Virus record (IMG/VR): IMGVR_UViG_3300025121_000038
Span: 16,999-80,998 of that record
Direction: 5' to 3' (one strand)
DNA length: 64,000 nt
Source: a virus
Shown: positions 22,628 through 31,400 of the stretch, one piece after another
Layout of the letters: every line of letters begins with the position of its first letter
Position numbering within the stretch: position 1 is the first letter of the stretch
The notes under the pieces: generated by a model
The model's database searches: none
Told to the model about the DNA's origin: nothing
Seen by the model: the letters and a program-made list of their open reading frames with translations, nothing else
Position numbers and translations under genes: made by a program

Positions 22628-22823
22628 TTTTAAGGGAATAGGTTATCACCCTTTATGCACGAATCAACCTAGACGTGCTTTCAGAAATTGATTGATCGGA
22701 ACCAATTTCCACAATGTCCCTCGTTCTATCCGATCCTGAGTATTAAACTACATCCGCAACTATGGGCATAATGCCGTGTCTCAAACCGGATGCCAGGATT
22801 TCATACCTGGATTAAGGGCCTAA

Positions 22824-22906
22824 TGCGAGAGGTGGGATTCGAACCCACACGATCTTTCGATCGCCAGCCCCTCAAGCTGGTGCGGCTACCATTACGCCAC
22901 TCTCGC
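22824..22906 (-). tRNA. tRNA-Leu(GAG), long-arm type
   Basis: Acceptor GCGAGAG/CTCTCGC, A73, anticodon arm CCAGC-TTGAGGG-GCTGG, variable arm CGATC-GAAA-GATCG. CCA not encoded. Confidence 0.92.
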
Positions 22907-22910
22907 ATAT

Positions 22911-23234
22911 TTATCGTCTGCTGCTTCGAAATCTGGGTCTAGGATCATGAACGTGTGAACCTTTTTTATCCAAAACAGTCACAATAGCTTTTTCTATACA
23001 TACGAAAACACAATCATCACTAACATAGAAACTATATTTTCTATCATAACCATACCGTTCACCAAGATAAATCATGAAAGGAGTGTTATTCAAATATGTT
23101 CTGTCTTCTTTAGACCTTTTATATAATTCAACAGCCACTGCTTTATATACGTCGCCATCAAATTCATCAACCTTTTTTGGAAACCGTTCTTTAAATCGAT
23201 TTAAGGCATGATATCTAAAACTAAAAGACTTCAT
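22911..23234 (-). CDS. Hypothetical protein, 107 aa
   Basis: Begins MKSFSFRYHALNRFKERF, an opening seen in several small beta-rich phage proteins. The middle is beta-rich (YSFYVSDDCVFVCIEKAIVTVL) and the tail basic. It ends four bases before tRNA-Leu(GAG). Function unknown. Confidence 0.65.
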   Translation of the reverse strand: MKSFSFRYHALNRFKERFPKKVDEFDGDVYKAVAVELYKRSKEDRTYLNNTPFMIYLGERYGYDRKYSFYVSDDCVFVCIEKAIVTVLDKKGSHVHDPRPRFRSSRR

Positions 23235-23240
23235 TTCAGT

Positions 23241-23417
23241 CTACCAAGTTTTTAGTGTTCCTTCTACTTTTAATCTTTCATGATCAGACATCTTGTACCA
23301 CAAAACATCCAGTTCATCTAGCAAATCATCTTCCTCTTTTGAATCGATTCCGTTATTCTTTCTACGTATCTCTAAAACTTGTTTTGCTAATGCTAAACAT
23401 GCCTCAACTAACATCAT
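23241..23417 (-). CDS. Small helical protein, 58 aa
   Basis: Starts MMLVEACLALAKQVLEIR, with its ATG overlapping the TGA of the phosphoesterase gene (ATATGATG). Acidic, likely two helices. No family recognised, but the overlap supports it as a real gene. Confidence 0.6.
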   Translation of the reverse strand: MMLVEACLALAKQVLEIRRKNNGIDSKEEDDLLDELDVLWYKMSDHERLKVEGTLKTW

Positions 23418-24169
23418 ATCTCCACAACGAAGTCAGATATAAAACCTGACTTCTCTTTAGGGTAACCTCGGGGGTTAGACACAATCCTAGTCTGTCCTAA
23501 CATGTAATCATTATGATCATGTATATGACCGTGTATCCATAACTCAGGTTTAAAGGTTTCGATATATGTCTCCATGTTAGAGGCATATGTTGGAGACAAC
23601 TCATCGGATTTCCACCCAGGCTCTAAAGACTTGGCACTTGGAGCATGATGTGTAATAACAACCTTCTTACCTGTATACGAACTATCTATCTGTTTTTCCA
23701 ACCAAGATTTAGAAAATGCATTTATAGCTGCTGTATCTCTTGTCCTAAGTTTCCTAAAGTCTGAACTAACACGTATTTTTCTGTAGTCATTCATTCGATC
23801 TTGAGCGGCAGTATAACTAGAGACCGAAGTACCAAAAAGATCAAAATCTGTCCAAAGGGTACACCCATAAAATCTGGTATTATCAATATCTATGAACTCA
23901 TTCTCTAAAAAGATTACGTTCGAGGTTTTGGACGCAGCCTCTCTCAATTTCTCAGCAAACCTAGGATAAGAGTTACTATAATACTCATGATTACCCGCTA
24001 TGTATAGGACCATCTGATTTGGGAAAGACTCAGATGCCCAGAGAATGCCTCGTATACCCTCAATAGTATCACCCGCCAATATGACCACATCTGCGTCTGT
24101 ATTGACAGGTTTATACCAGTGATTGGTAATCCCTATATGTAAGTCTGACATTATCTGTATCTTCACCAT
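23414..24169 (-). CDS. Calcineurin-like metallophosphoesterase, 251 aa
   Basis: All metal-binding blocks are present in order: SDLHIG near residue 8, LAGDTIEG near 33, GNHEYY near 60, THHAPS near 175 and HGHIHDH near 214. It should hydrolyse phosphomonoesters or diesters using two metals; the substrate is not known. A second, only distantly similar member lies at 41477. It begins after the terminator at 24187, so it likely has its own promoter. Confidence 0.88.
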   Translation of the reverse strand: MVKIQIMSDLHIGITNHWYKPVNTDADVVILAGDTIEGIRGILWASESFPNQMVLYIAGNHEYYSNSYPRFAEKLREAASKTSNVIFLENEFIDIDNTRFYGCTLWTDFDLFGTSVSSYTAAQDRMNDYRKIRVSSDFRKLRTRDTAAINAFSKSWLEKQIDSSYTGKKVVITHHAPSAKSLEPGWKSDELSPTYASNMETYIETFKPELWIHGHIHDHNDYMLGQTRIVSNPRGYPKEKSGFISDFVVEI

Positions 24170-24186
24170 TGCCCCATAAAATAAAA

Positions 24187-24217
24187 AGCCCGTCTTCTGT
24201 ATTAGAAGTACGGGCTC
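24187..24217 (-). terminator. Intrinsic terminator
   Basis: GAGCCCGT-A-CTTCT pairs with AGAAG-ACGGGCT, followed on the minus strand by TTTTTATTTT. It ends transcription of the upstream operon before the phosphoesterase gene. Confidence 0.8.
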
Positions 24218-24261
24218 TTAAAGGTCTCAATCTTAACAAGATCCTCTAAGGCCCTCCATCC

Positions 24262-24292
24262 AACAGATCTTCCAGAGATAGGAAGATCTGTT
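24262..24292. repeat. 12-bp perfect hairpin
   Basis: aacagatcttcc pairs with its complement around a 7-nt loop in a gene-free 185-nt stretch. A small hairpin CTATC-TAAC-GATAG follows. It may be a small RNA or mRNA 3' structure. Confidence 0.45.
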
Positions 24293-24404
24293 CTAAACTA
24301 TCTAACGATAGCGAATATGGAATGGTAAGAGATATAGGTACGGAATTAATCATGTAGGCTTAAACTGTTCTTCTGTCGAGAAAGTTGTATCAAGGTCAAA
24401 AGAT

Positions 24405-24602
24405 TTATTCAGAAGGATCTAACAAAAGTTTCTCTAATTCATTAGCTGCTTCAACAGACAAGAATATGGTTGGGACTTGTGTCATACCTGAAACAGCTTT
24501 TAAATACACGGTCCTATATGAAACACCTATACCATGTATAGTAGGGCCGATAGCTAATACATGTTCTGGGTCTATTAGAAAATCACTTACTTGTACAAAC
24601 AT
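24405..24602 (-). CDS. Small hypothetical protein, 65 aa
   Basis: Starts MFVQVSDFLIDPEHVLAIGP; beta-rich with a C-terminal helix (EAANELEKLLLDP). It resembles small phage proteins with a single beta-sheet domain; no function known. It overlaps the KH-like gene upstream. Confidence 0.6.
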   Translation of the reverse strand: MFVQVSDFLIDPEHVLAIGPTIHGIGVSYRTVYLKAVSGMTQVPTIFLSVEAANELEKLLLDPSE

Positions 24603-24834
24603 TATTATCCTCTATATGTAGTTCTATGCGTTTATCTAATTTTCCGCCTACGGCTTTCAAAATAGTGTTTATAGTTTCATATGCTCCAGAAGATGTTAGT
24701 TTTTGGTTATCTTTGGCATTTACAGAGAGACGTAAAGTCAAAAAAGACCCCTCATCAACTAAAGAGGAATGAACTTCTGCCGGGCTGTCTACTATAGACT
24801 TGACTAGTTGTTCAAGAAGCTTATCTGGGTTCAT
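24583..24834 (-). CDS. KhpA-like single KH-domain protein
   Basis: The start at MNPDKLLEQLVKSIVDSP is preferred; an ATG six codons upstream is possible. The domain layout follows KhpA (LVKSIVDSPAEV ... beta strands ... AYETINTILKAVGGKLDK). The GxxG RNA-binding loop is altered to TSSG, so nucleic-acid binding may be weakened. KhpA proteins bind RNA in bacteria. Confidence 0.6.
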   Translation of the reverse strand: MNPDKLLEQLVKSIVDSPAEVHSSLVDEGSFLTLRLSVNAKDNQKLTSSGAYETINTILKAVGGKLDKRIELHIEDNNVCTSK

Positions 24835-25411
24835 GTTTAATATGATTGTCAAGAGCGTTTAATATTATTTTCCAGATGTAAGTACCAATAGGAGCGGGAG
24901 GTTTTAAAATGTTATTACCTACTGCCAATTCTTGACTAGTAGGCAACCCTCCAAACCAATTAGCAACATTAATAGCTGGTTCCCAAGTATCCCACCCAGC
25001 TATCCACATTTCTACACATAAAGCACGTATGTCAACATGCTTTATCTTTTCTTGCATAGCATGTGTAGGCGGCCATGTAAAACCCAGTGCGGTATGGACT
25101 CTGGCTTCCCACTTTTCTTCAATGGCACAGTAGTCTGGAAGTACTTCTTTCAAACCTTTCGGTAAATCGTTTATATAACTCTCGTGTAGATCATGGGCAG
25201 CACAATAAGCTATCTCTTCTACAGAGTACCCGTATAGCTGAGATAGGCCCGTGCATATAGCACTATGTTGCATAATGCTTACGAGGTTTTGACCGGAGTA
25301 CCTTATATTACGTTGACCGGCGTATATGTCTTCTAAAAGAATTTGAGTTTTCTCTGGGTATAGATACCAAATAGGTTGGCCAGAGGCAGTTCGTATGTTT
25401 GTTTTTTGCAT
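24821..25411 (-). CDS. HD-domain phosphohydrolase (YfbR-like), 196 aa
   Basis: The motif set IMQHSAICTG, CAAHDLHESYINDLP and KHVDIRAL fits HD hydrolases related to 5'-deoxynucleotidase YfbR, with the H, HD and D metal ligands. It probably dephosphorylates nucleotides. It overlaps the KH-like gene. Confidence 0.78.
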   Translation of the reverse strand: MQKTNIRTASGQPIWYLYPEKTQILLEDIYAGQRNIRYSGQNLVSIMQHSAICTGLSQLYGYSVEEIAYCAAHDLHESYINDLPKGLKEVLPDYCAIEEKWEARVHTALGFTWPPTHAMQEKIKHVDIRALCVEMWIAGWDTWEPAINVANWFGGLPTSQELAVGNNILKPPAPIGTYIWKIILNALDNHIKHEPR

Positions 25412-25484
25412 GTGTTTCCTTTTAATTTTAATATCTTATCAAGGAAACATGCAAAAAAGAAAGGCTTATATAAATGTAGGAATA

Positions 25485-25808
25485 TTAGACAGAGAAGCTC
25501 TCTCCACACCCACAAGATTTGGTAGCATTAGGGTTCAGAAACTTAAACCCTGTTTCCATTAATGACTCTACATAATCTAATGTAGTACCAGATAAATATA
25601 TGTGACTTTTAGGATCTACGAATATTTTAAGTCCTTCAATGTCCCATATTAAATCGTCTTCCTCTGGGTCCTCCGCAAACTCTATTAAATAGCTTAAACC
25701 CGAACAACCACCCCCACGGACACCTATCTTAAGTCCGTAATGCGGTATATTATCTTGTTCTTTGAGATATTTGATTTTAGTCGATGCTTTAGGAGTGATA
25801 TTTATCAT
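25485..25808 (-). CDS. iscA: Iron-sulfur assembly protein, IscA/ErpA type
   Basis: 107 residues, the usual length. The three ligands are conserved: GGGCSGLSY near residue 35 and SCGCGESF at the C-terminus. IscA proteins carry Fe or Fe-S clusters to targets. It overlaps the end of iscU by 4 nt, so both are made together. Confidence 0.92.
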   Translation of the reverse strand: MINITPKASTKIKYLKEQDNIPHYGLKIGVRGGGCSGLSYLIEFAEDPEEDDLIWDIEGLKIFVDPKSHIYLSGTTLDYVESLMETGFKFLNPNATKSCGCGESFSV

Positions 25809-26188
25809 TTGATTTGTTTCTTCTTGTAGTCAGTTATAGCTGCTAATATGGCATCTTGAGACAACACACTGCAATGAATTTTTACAGGAGGAAGAGACAA
25901 CTCTTGAGCTATTTCTTGATTGGATATTTTTGAAGCTTGGTCTAAACTCTTACCATTAATTAATTCAGTCACATAACTAGAACTGGATATCATTGCCCCA
26001 CACCCAAAAGCTTTAAACCTTGCCTCTTCTATTATACCTTTCTCATTCACTCGTATTTGTAATTTAAGTAAGTCCCCACAACTCGGAGCGCCTACTAAGC
26101 CTGTACCTACATTTGGGTCAGACTTATCTAAGGATCCTACATTTCTGGGGTTTTCGTAATGGTCTAAAACTTTTTCGCTGTATGCCAT
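25805..26188 (-). CDS. iscU: Iron-sulfur scaffold protein IscU
   Basis: 127 residues from MAYSEKVLDHYENPRNVG, a typical IscU start; an in-frame TTG upstream lies inside a hairpin. The three cluster Cys are conserved: GAPSCGD, FGCGAMISSS and IHCSVLSQDA. No cysteine desulfurase is in the window, so it must use the host enzyme. Its ribosome site GGAG lies within an 11-bp hairpin. Confidence 0.92.
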   Translation of the reverse strand: MAYSEKVLDHYENPRNVGSLDKSDPNVGTGLVGAPSCGDLLKLQIRVNEKGIIEEARFKAFGCGAMISSSSYVTELINGKSLDQASKISNQEIAQELSLPPVKIHCSVLSQDAILAAITDYKKKQIK

Positions 26189-26195
26189 GGAGGGT

Positions 26196-26232
26196 CTCCG
26201 TATATATCGCTTAAACAAAGGTATATACGGAG
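26196..26232 (-). promoter_or_regulatory. Hairpin sequestering the iscU ribosome-binding site
   Basis: On the mRNA, CTCCGTATATA pairs perfectly with TATATACGGAG. The GGAG in the right arm is 7 nt from the iscU ATG, so the folded form would block translation. A regulator, temperature or an upstream ribosome could open it. Confidence 0.55.
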
Positions 26233-26401
26233 TATGATTTAAAATAAGGCAGGAAAGTTGCTAAGGATCTCCAGAATCTTTTGAACCACATCCCAAGCCA
26301 CATTTGTCAGCATATTGCACCCAGCTATTGTGTTGAAGGTTGACCAATAACGGGTAAATGTAAGGGCTTTATGGCACAAGTAAAGCAAACTCGTCTAATG
26401 A

Positions 26402-26743
26402 CTATTCATCGTCTAACCGTATTTCTGAAACTTTTTTCCAAGATAAGTTTTTATATACCAAGTCTCTTTCTGGAACATTTAAAACACCATTCTCATCTTC
26501 TATATTTATTAACTCTGAAATGTCTTCCATAGACAATAAAGTGGTAGATAGAATAGATACTCTTTCTTCAGAAGAAAGAGTATCGAAAACTTGGTCTGTG
26601 TAGTCATAATCATAAGCATCAGATAAGTCTATGTTCCAAGGTACTTCTTTATTCCCGTCATGGGTAGGTATTTCTTGTGTTAAGACATACTCTGTTTTAG
26701 ACAGAATTTTTATCTTTTTGATAGTTCTAAGATCAGGCATCAT
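26402..26743 (-). CDS. Hypothetical acidic protein, 113 aa
   Basis: Starts MMPDLRTIKKIKILSKTEYV, very acidic. It overlaps the deoxynucleoside kinase stop by 4 nt. No family recognised. The 26233-26401 gap upstream of iscU holds only a doubtful Cys-rich mini-frame. Confidence 0.6.
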   Translation of the reverse strand: MMPDLRTIKKIKILSKTEYVLTQEIPTHDGNKEVPWNIDLSDAYDYDYTDQVFDTLSSEERVSILSTTLLSMEDISELINIEDENGVLNVPERDLVYKNLSWKKVSEIRLDDE

Positions 26744-27378
26744 ATCCTCACAATACTACGCATGAACTTACTGTTGTTGCGTACCGTGTCATCAATTCTA
26801 TCCGCAACTTCTTCTACAGATAAATAATTATTCCAATCCAAAGTCAATACAGGCACGAAGTTTCCAATTTCTGAGATAAAAGTTTCATACCCTTCATAAA
26901 GATCCTCTAAATAAGAGAGTGGTATACCTGCCTCACAATCCCTTGAACGTTTGTTTATTCTTTCCAAGGCTAGCTCTGGGTACACCTTCAAATATACTAT
27001 AACATCAGGGTATTGAAGAAATCTCTTCATGACGTTGAAATGACTTATGTAGGTGTTATAGTCTCTCTCATCCATCAAACAGTCTCTATAATGCATTCTG
27101 GCAAAGATAGTATCTTCATATATAGTACGGTCTTGTACCACACCAGAACCTATTTGATGACATGGATCCCATATTACTTCTTGATGTTGCTGGTATCTTT
27201 TAGCTAAGAGGAACATTTGCATAGGGAAGGTCCATCTAGACATATCCTTGTAAAAGTCTTCTAAGTATGGGTTTGTTTGAACAGGCTCGTAATAAGCTTT
27301 ATAATTTAGATGTTCCGCTAAAGATTTTGTAAGGGTAGACTTACCGACTCCAATCAATCCAGAAATGCCTATAAACAT
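26740..27378 (-). CDS. Deoxynucleoside kinase, 212 aa
   Basis: P-loop GLIGVGKST near residue 7, the nucleoside-binding QDRTIYED segment near 90 and the lid SRDCEAGIPLSYLEDLYEGY near 155 match the dNK/dGK family. It phosphorylates deoxynucleosides to supply DNA precursors during infection. Confidence 0.9.
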   Translation of the reverse strand: MFIGISGLIGVGKSTLTKSLAEHLNYKAYYEPVQTNPYLEDFYKDMSRWTFPMQMFLLAKRYQQHQEVIWDPCHQIGSGVVQDRTIYEDTIFARMHYRDCLMDERDYNTYISHFNVMKRFLQYPDVIVYLKVYPELALERINKRSRDCEAGIPLSYLEDLYEGYETFISEIGNFVPVLTLDWNNYLSVEEVADRIDDTVRNNSKFMRSIVRI

Positions 27379-27429
27379 TAAATCCTCTTATATGGTGGGG
27401 TTCTAACAGCATTTTCTGGTCAGGTAGAA

Positions 27430-27981
27430 TTAGCTCTGATCTTCGAAAGTATCTTCAAAAGATTCAGCACTCACTGAAGTCTCGGTCGGAGTTACAGACT
27501 TACGTAAAATACCTTTCAGATCCTCCTCATAAACTGCCTTCATGATCTGGTAAGCATCCCGTAATTCGTCAAGGACGAGTCCGTTTCTCTTTATAACGTC
27601 TGGGTAAAACGCAATAGGGTAAGGGATTGACCAATAATGCATGTCTCCGCCCTTGTCGTCTTCTTCTCCTGTAATACCAGACAACAAAGTATCTACCCAG
27701 TATCGTCTTTGAGCTACAGAATATTCCTGCCATATATCATATCCAAACTCTAATACTAAGTCTTTCTTAGTTAGAAGTTCATACTTTCCAGCTCCCATCT
27801 TAGTAAAATTGCCGGGTATTACTTGAGTAGTTTCTCCATCTAGGGTCAGATTTTTTCTAGATGCTTTATCTTTGAAAAGATACGCAATCTTAGCGCTCGC
27901 CAAATATGGATGAGCGTTGGCAATTAGATCTTCAGCTAGTTCTTTTAATTCGTCACTTTCCCAATAATCAGCCATTGTCAT
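27430..27981 (-). CDS. Hypothetical protein, possible degenerate phage metallopeptidase fold, 183 aa
   Basis: The order AKIAYLFKDKASRKN, LVLEFGYDIWQEYSVAQRRYWVD and a Leu/Asp-rich C-terminus resembles phage proteins annotated as putative metallopeptidases. The HExxH-type site expected after QRR is absent (VDTLL), so it would be inactive. Weak similarity by eye. It overlaps the cold-shock gene by 4 nt. Confidence 0.5.
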   Translation of the reverse strand: MTMADYWESDELKELAEDLIANAHPYLASAKIAYLFKDKASRKNLTLDGETTQVIPGNFTKMGAGKYELLTKKDLVLEFGYDIWQEYSVAQRRYWVDTLLSGITGEEDDKGGDMHYWSIPYPIAFYPDVIKRNGLVLDELRDAYQIMKAVYEEDLKGILRKSVTPTETSVSAESFEDTFEDQS

Positions 27982-28418
27982 TTTCTCCTGACACGTAATG
28001 CTCGTTGTTTGTTTTCGATAACTGCTAGTAAGTATGATACTTCATCGCCTATTGTAAAATCATCATACATTACATCCGCAAAGTGGAAAAACACGTCTCC
28101 TTTTGTAGAACCTACAAATCCATATCCTAGATTGTCAAACTTTTTGGTTATTAATCCGATTTGGGTTGGAAGTGTTAAAGGATTTAGTCTTCTAACCCTT
28201 AGAGCTGAAGGTCCACGCCTAAAGTCATGTAGATCATATTCTACAAGCTCTCCAGGAATCAAAATGTCAGAAGGGTCTCCTTCATTCTCTAATATATTAG
28301 AGACATGAACGAATACATCTGCATCTAAGGTCTGAATATATCCAGAAGTATCTTGAGAAGATTTATGGATAAATCCACTTCCGTTTTTTGTTTTGAATGA
28401 TTTGACTTTTCCGAACAC
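27978..28418 (-). CDS. Tandem cold-shock-domain protein, 146 aa
   Basis: Two CSD modules: GKVKSFKTKNGSGFIHKSS ... DVFVHVSNI (residues 3-70) and GLITKKFDNLGYGFVGSTKG with DVFFHFADV (residues 87-145). Each keeps the aromatic/basic RNA-binding patches (GFI, FVH; YGFV, FFHF). Likely binds single-stranded RNA or DNA. Tandem CSDs in one short protein are unusual in bacteria and phages. Confidence 0.85.
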   Translation of the reverse strand: MFGKVKSFKTKNGSGFIHKSSQDTSGYIQTLDADVFVHVSNILENEGDPSDILIPGELVEYDLHDFRRGPSALRVRRLNPLTLPTQIGLITKKFDNLGYGFVGSTKGDVFFHFADVMYDDFTIGDEVSYLLAVIENKQRALRVRRK

Positions 28419-28488
28419 TGATACCTCGTTCTAGAAAAAAGCGTCTACGGTAGGTTACAACAATAAAGATTAGATTGGATATGGAATT

Positions 28489-31400
28489 TTAATAAGAACG
28501 ATCTTGCACTCTTTCTAAGTGTACAACGTACAGTACTCTTATTCTACTTACATCTGCAATTGCATACTCAGCGTCTCTACCGCCATATCCATTATTGTCT
28601 ACTTTCTTGGGCCAGTAAACGCTATCATACCCGGCTGAGTTCCAAGACCTCTTTTGATGATCGTTTTTGTCATTTAAGATCAAACAATTACCTAAATCTA
28701 CTTCACAAATTAAAAAGGCTCCGGATTCAGTATATACCCCAAACCCACCGCTGATATATTGAGCACTCTTGCTTCCGCAATCTGTAAAATATATACCATC
28801 CCCCAACATTCTACCGCTCTTCGCGGTAGTCATGACTTTGAAATGATTTTGTATAATTAATCCAGCTGCAAAGTAGTGAGTGCCATGTATCAATGTTTTT
28901 ACATTTGTAGTGGGGTTTTTCCTCTTCTCATATTCTTTTTGAGGAGGGTTAACAACCTTAAATACACTTTTGATATTTGGTTTGATACCTCGATCTGCAC
29001 CTTTCCAGGTATCCTTTATGAATTTTTCAATCTTATCATGTTCATCGTTAGCTACCGCGTCTATTCTAACCGTAGATTTAGATGCGTCTGCTTCTGGTTT
29101 AATAAAATCAAAAACTCTAAGAGGATTTGATAATAACCATCCTCGAATGTCAGTATCCGACGCACGTTCAAGGGACATACTGAACAATTCTTTGTGCGTG
29201 ATAGTCCTAGATTTGGATTTGATAAGATTCAAAAACTCAGAGGTCTTGCTAGAATCATTAGTTCCAAGAGTAAATTCTGTATCTAAAGGAGCTGATAAAG
29301 GTATGGCTCTTTCTACTAAACTTTGTAGTAATGTTTCTGTGGTACTTCTGTTATTGGTCTCATCAAGCCATTTTTCTTTAGCAGACTGAGTCTTTAAGCC
29401 ATCCCAATAATCTAGTACACTTCCAATTTTCTCTGAGCGAACTCTACCAGACCCATTGAATTTTTCATTTAAAGGGGCTGAGTCTATCTTAGTGACTATA
29501 GGAATCATGTCCAGAGTAAACTGCTTCTTTCTTAATTTGAACTCCTTAGACAACAAGAATGTTAGCAAAATATTTTTGAAGTCTGAGTCTAGATCCAATT
29601 TTTCAAGAAAGGCTTCTCTCACCTTAGGACCAAAAGTACCTTGTACTTCGTAATAATATTTGAAGAGATCTAATGTCTGTGTGGAGTCAGCCCTCTCAAT
29701 CATAGATGCTTTAGTTCTAGTATCCTCTGTAACATAAGATGGGTTTGGCCATTTTACACCCTTAACTTCCATAATACCTTTACCACGCATATATTCTATC
29801 ATGCCAGGTAAGCGTGTGTCAAATTCCCATTTCGGACATGCCTGTATTAAAAGGGTTCTAGAGTTTGTATCAAACTCCCACAAAAAGTCTAAAAGCTCTT
29901 TGGATCCATACTGTACAACTGCCATTTTAAACCCAAAATTTACAGATTTGGATTTCAAAAAATTGGTCAGTACCGTATGAGAAGCGGTATCTAGTGCTGT
30001 TGTACCAGGCTTCCATAAGAGGTTTGCACAAGAAACGGGATCTTGATTTGTAATAGCTTCTGTTATCAAATCAGAATGACTATGTTCTTTCTCTTTTTCT
30101 CTTAAGGTCTGCCTACGTCTCAATTCTTCTTCAAATCTTCCTCTCGGACCCCAACCTAACTCATAATCTTTAGACGCTTTTACAAGGTCTGCGTCATCTA
30201 CCGCAGAAAGCCATACAGGGTGTTTAACATAAAAGCTAAAACATACATCTACTAAATCTCGGAATACCGGGAAAAGTGGTAGTATTGGGGACCTGTACAT
30301 ATCCCAAATAGGGAACCTTGAAGTTAGTTCGGTGAGAGATAAATTATCTAGTATAAATCTACAGTTATTCTGTCCAATATTGTAAAGATCTTTATCCTTT
30401 AAAGATACGATCCGCATCACAGTATTGGGTCCGAATGGTCTCATAGATCTTATGCAAGCTTGTACATCTAAAGTTGTAGCATTACCAAGAGCCAGAGCCC
30501 CTAACGCTGACTTAAATTGGTCATCCGACATCTTTAATACAGCTTCATCAAATCCAATTAAAGATGATTGCCAATTCCCATCCATACGATAGGAATAAGA
30601 ACTAGCCATTCGTTCTAAATGTGCGTTCAGATACATTGGGGCGTTTTCAGCAAAATCATCTCTACCAAAAACACCATTTATTATTGGGTTAGAGGATGCG
30701 GTTATTGTACTCACAACAGTATTAGAGTCTACTCCAATAACTGCTGCTGCTTGGATTAAGTGTGATGAGGATCCAATATAATTGGCGGCTATATCAGGCA
30801 TTGTACGTATGATACAAGCTATAGTAGCATCTCTAGTGTCTGGTCCTACCTCTCTGACTACGGCTCTATCTTCTAACAGAGACAAAATATACTGTTTATC
30901 TGTTTTAGAGAATTCAGTTATTCTGTTGCAAATTTGTGAAATTAATTTATATTTAGACTTCTTAACTTGTTTGATTAACTCATCTGGCGGTATATTGTTA
31001 CCTACCCATGCTTGTATACCATCAACCTCTATGTCCAATAATTCCAAATAATCTCCAGGACGTAATCTAGGCAGAACTACTTCAAGGACATCTCTTGTAT
31101 AATAGAACATATTATGCATGGTCAAAAATTTAGCTAAAGTAGCTACAGACGCTCTTCTTGCTACACATATATCAATATCGGATGATCTGCTATATCTTGT
31201 CAACAAGGCATACTTATCTACTAATTTGTCAGGATCTAAACATTCGAAATATTGCAATAACTGAGAGGAAGACATACTATTGATATCTGAGTATCTTCTT
31301 TCCATTTCTTCAGCTTTTACCTTCAAGCCCTTTGATTTCAACTCTATCGCATCTGACAATTTAGCATGTAAAGGGTCGGATGCATCTACAGACTCTTGCA

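Noticed and set aside
25805-26218. Longer iscU start at 26218
   Set aside because: The first codons would be TTG inside a hairpin loop and encode a non-conserved RRPS-rich tail; the ATG at 26188 matches the family start and has GGAG at 7 nt.
26233-26401. Cys-rich mini-protein upstream of iscU (ADKCGLGCGSKDSG)
   Set aside because: Only a TTG start without a ribosome site supports it, and two overlapping frames are equally open. Left out of the gene list.
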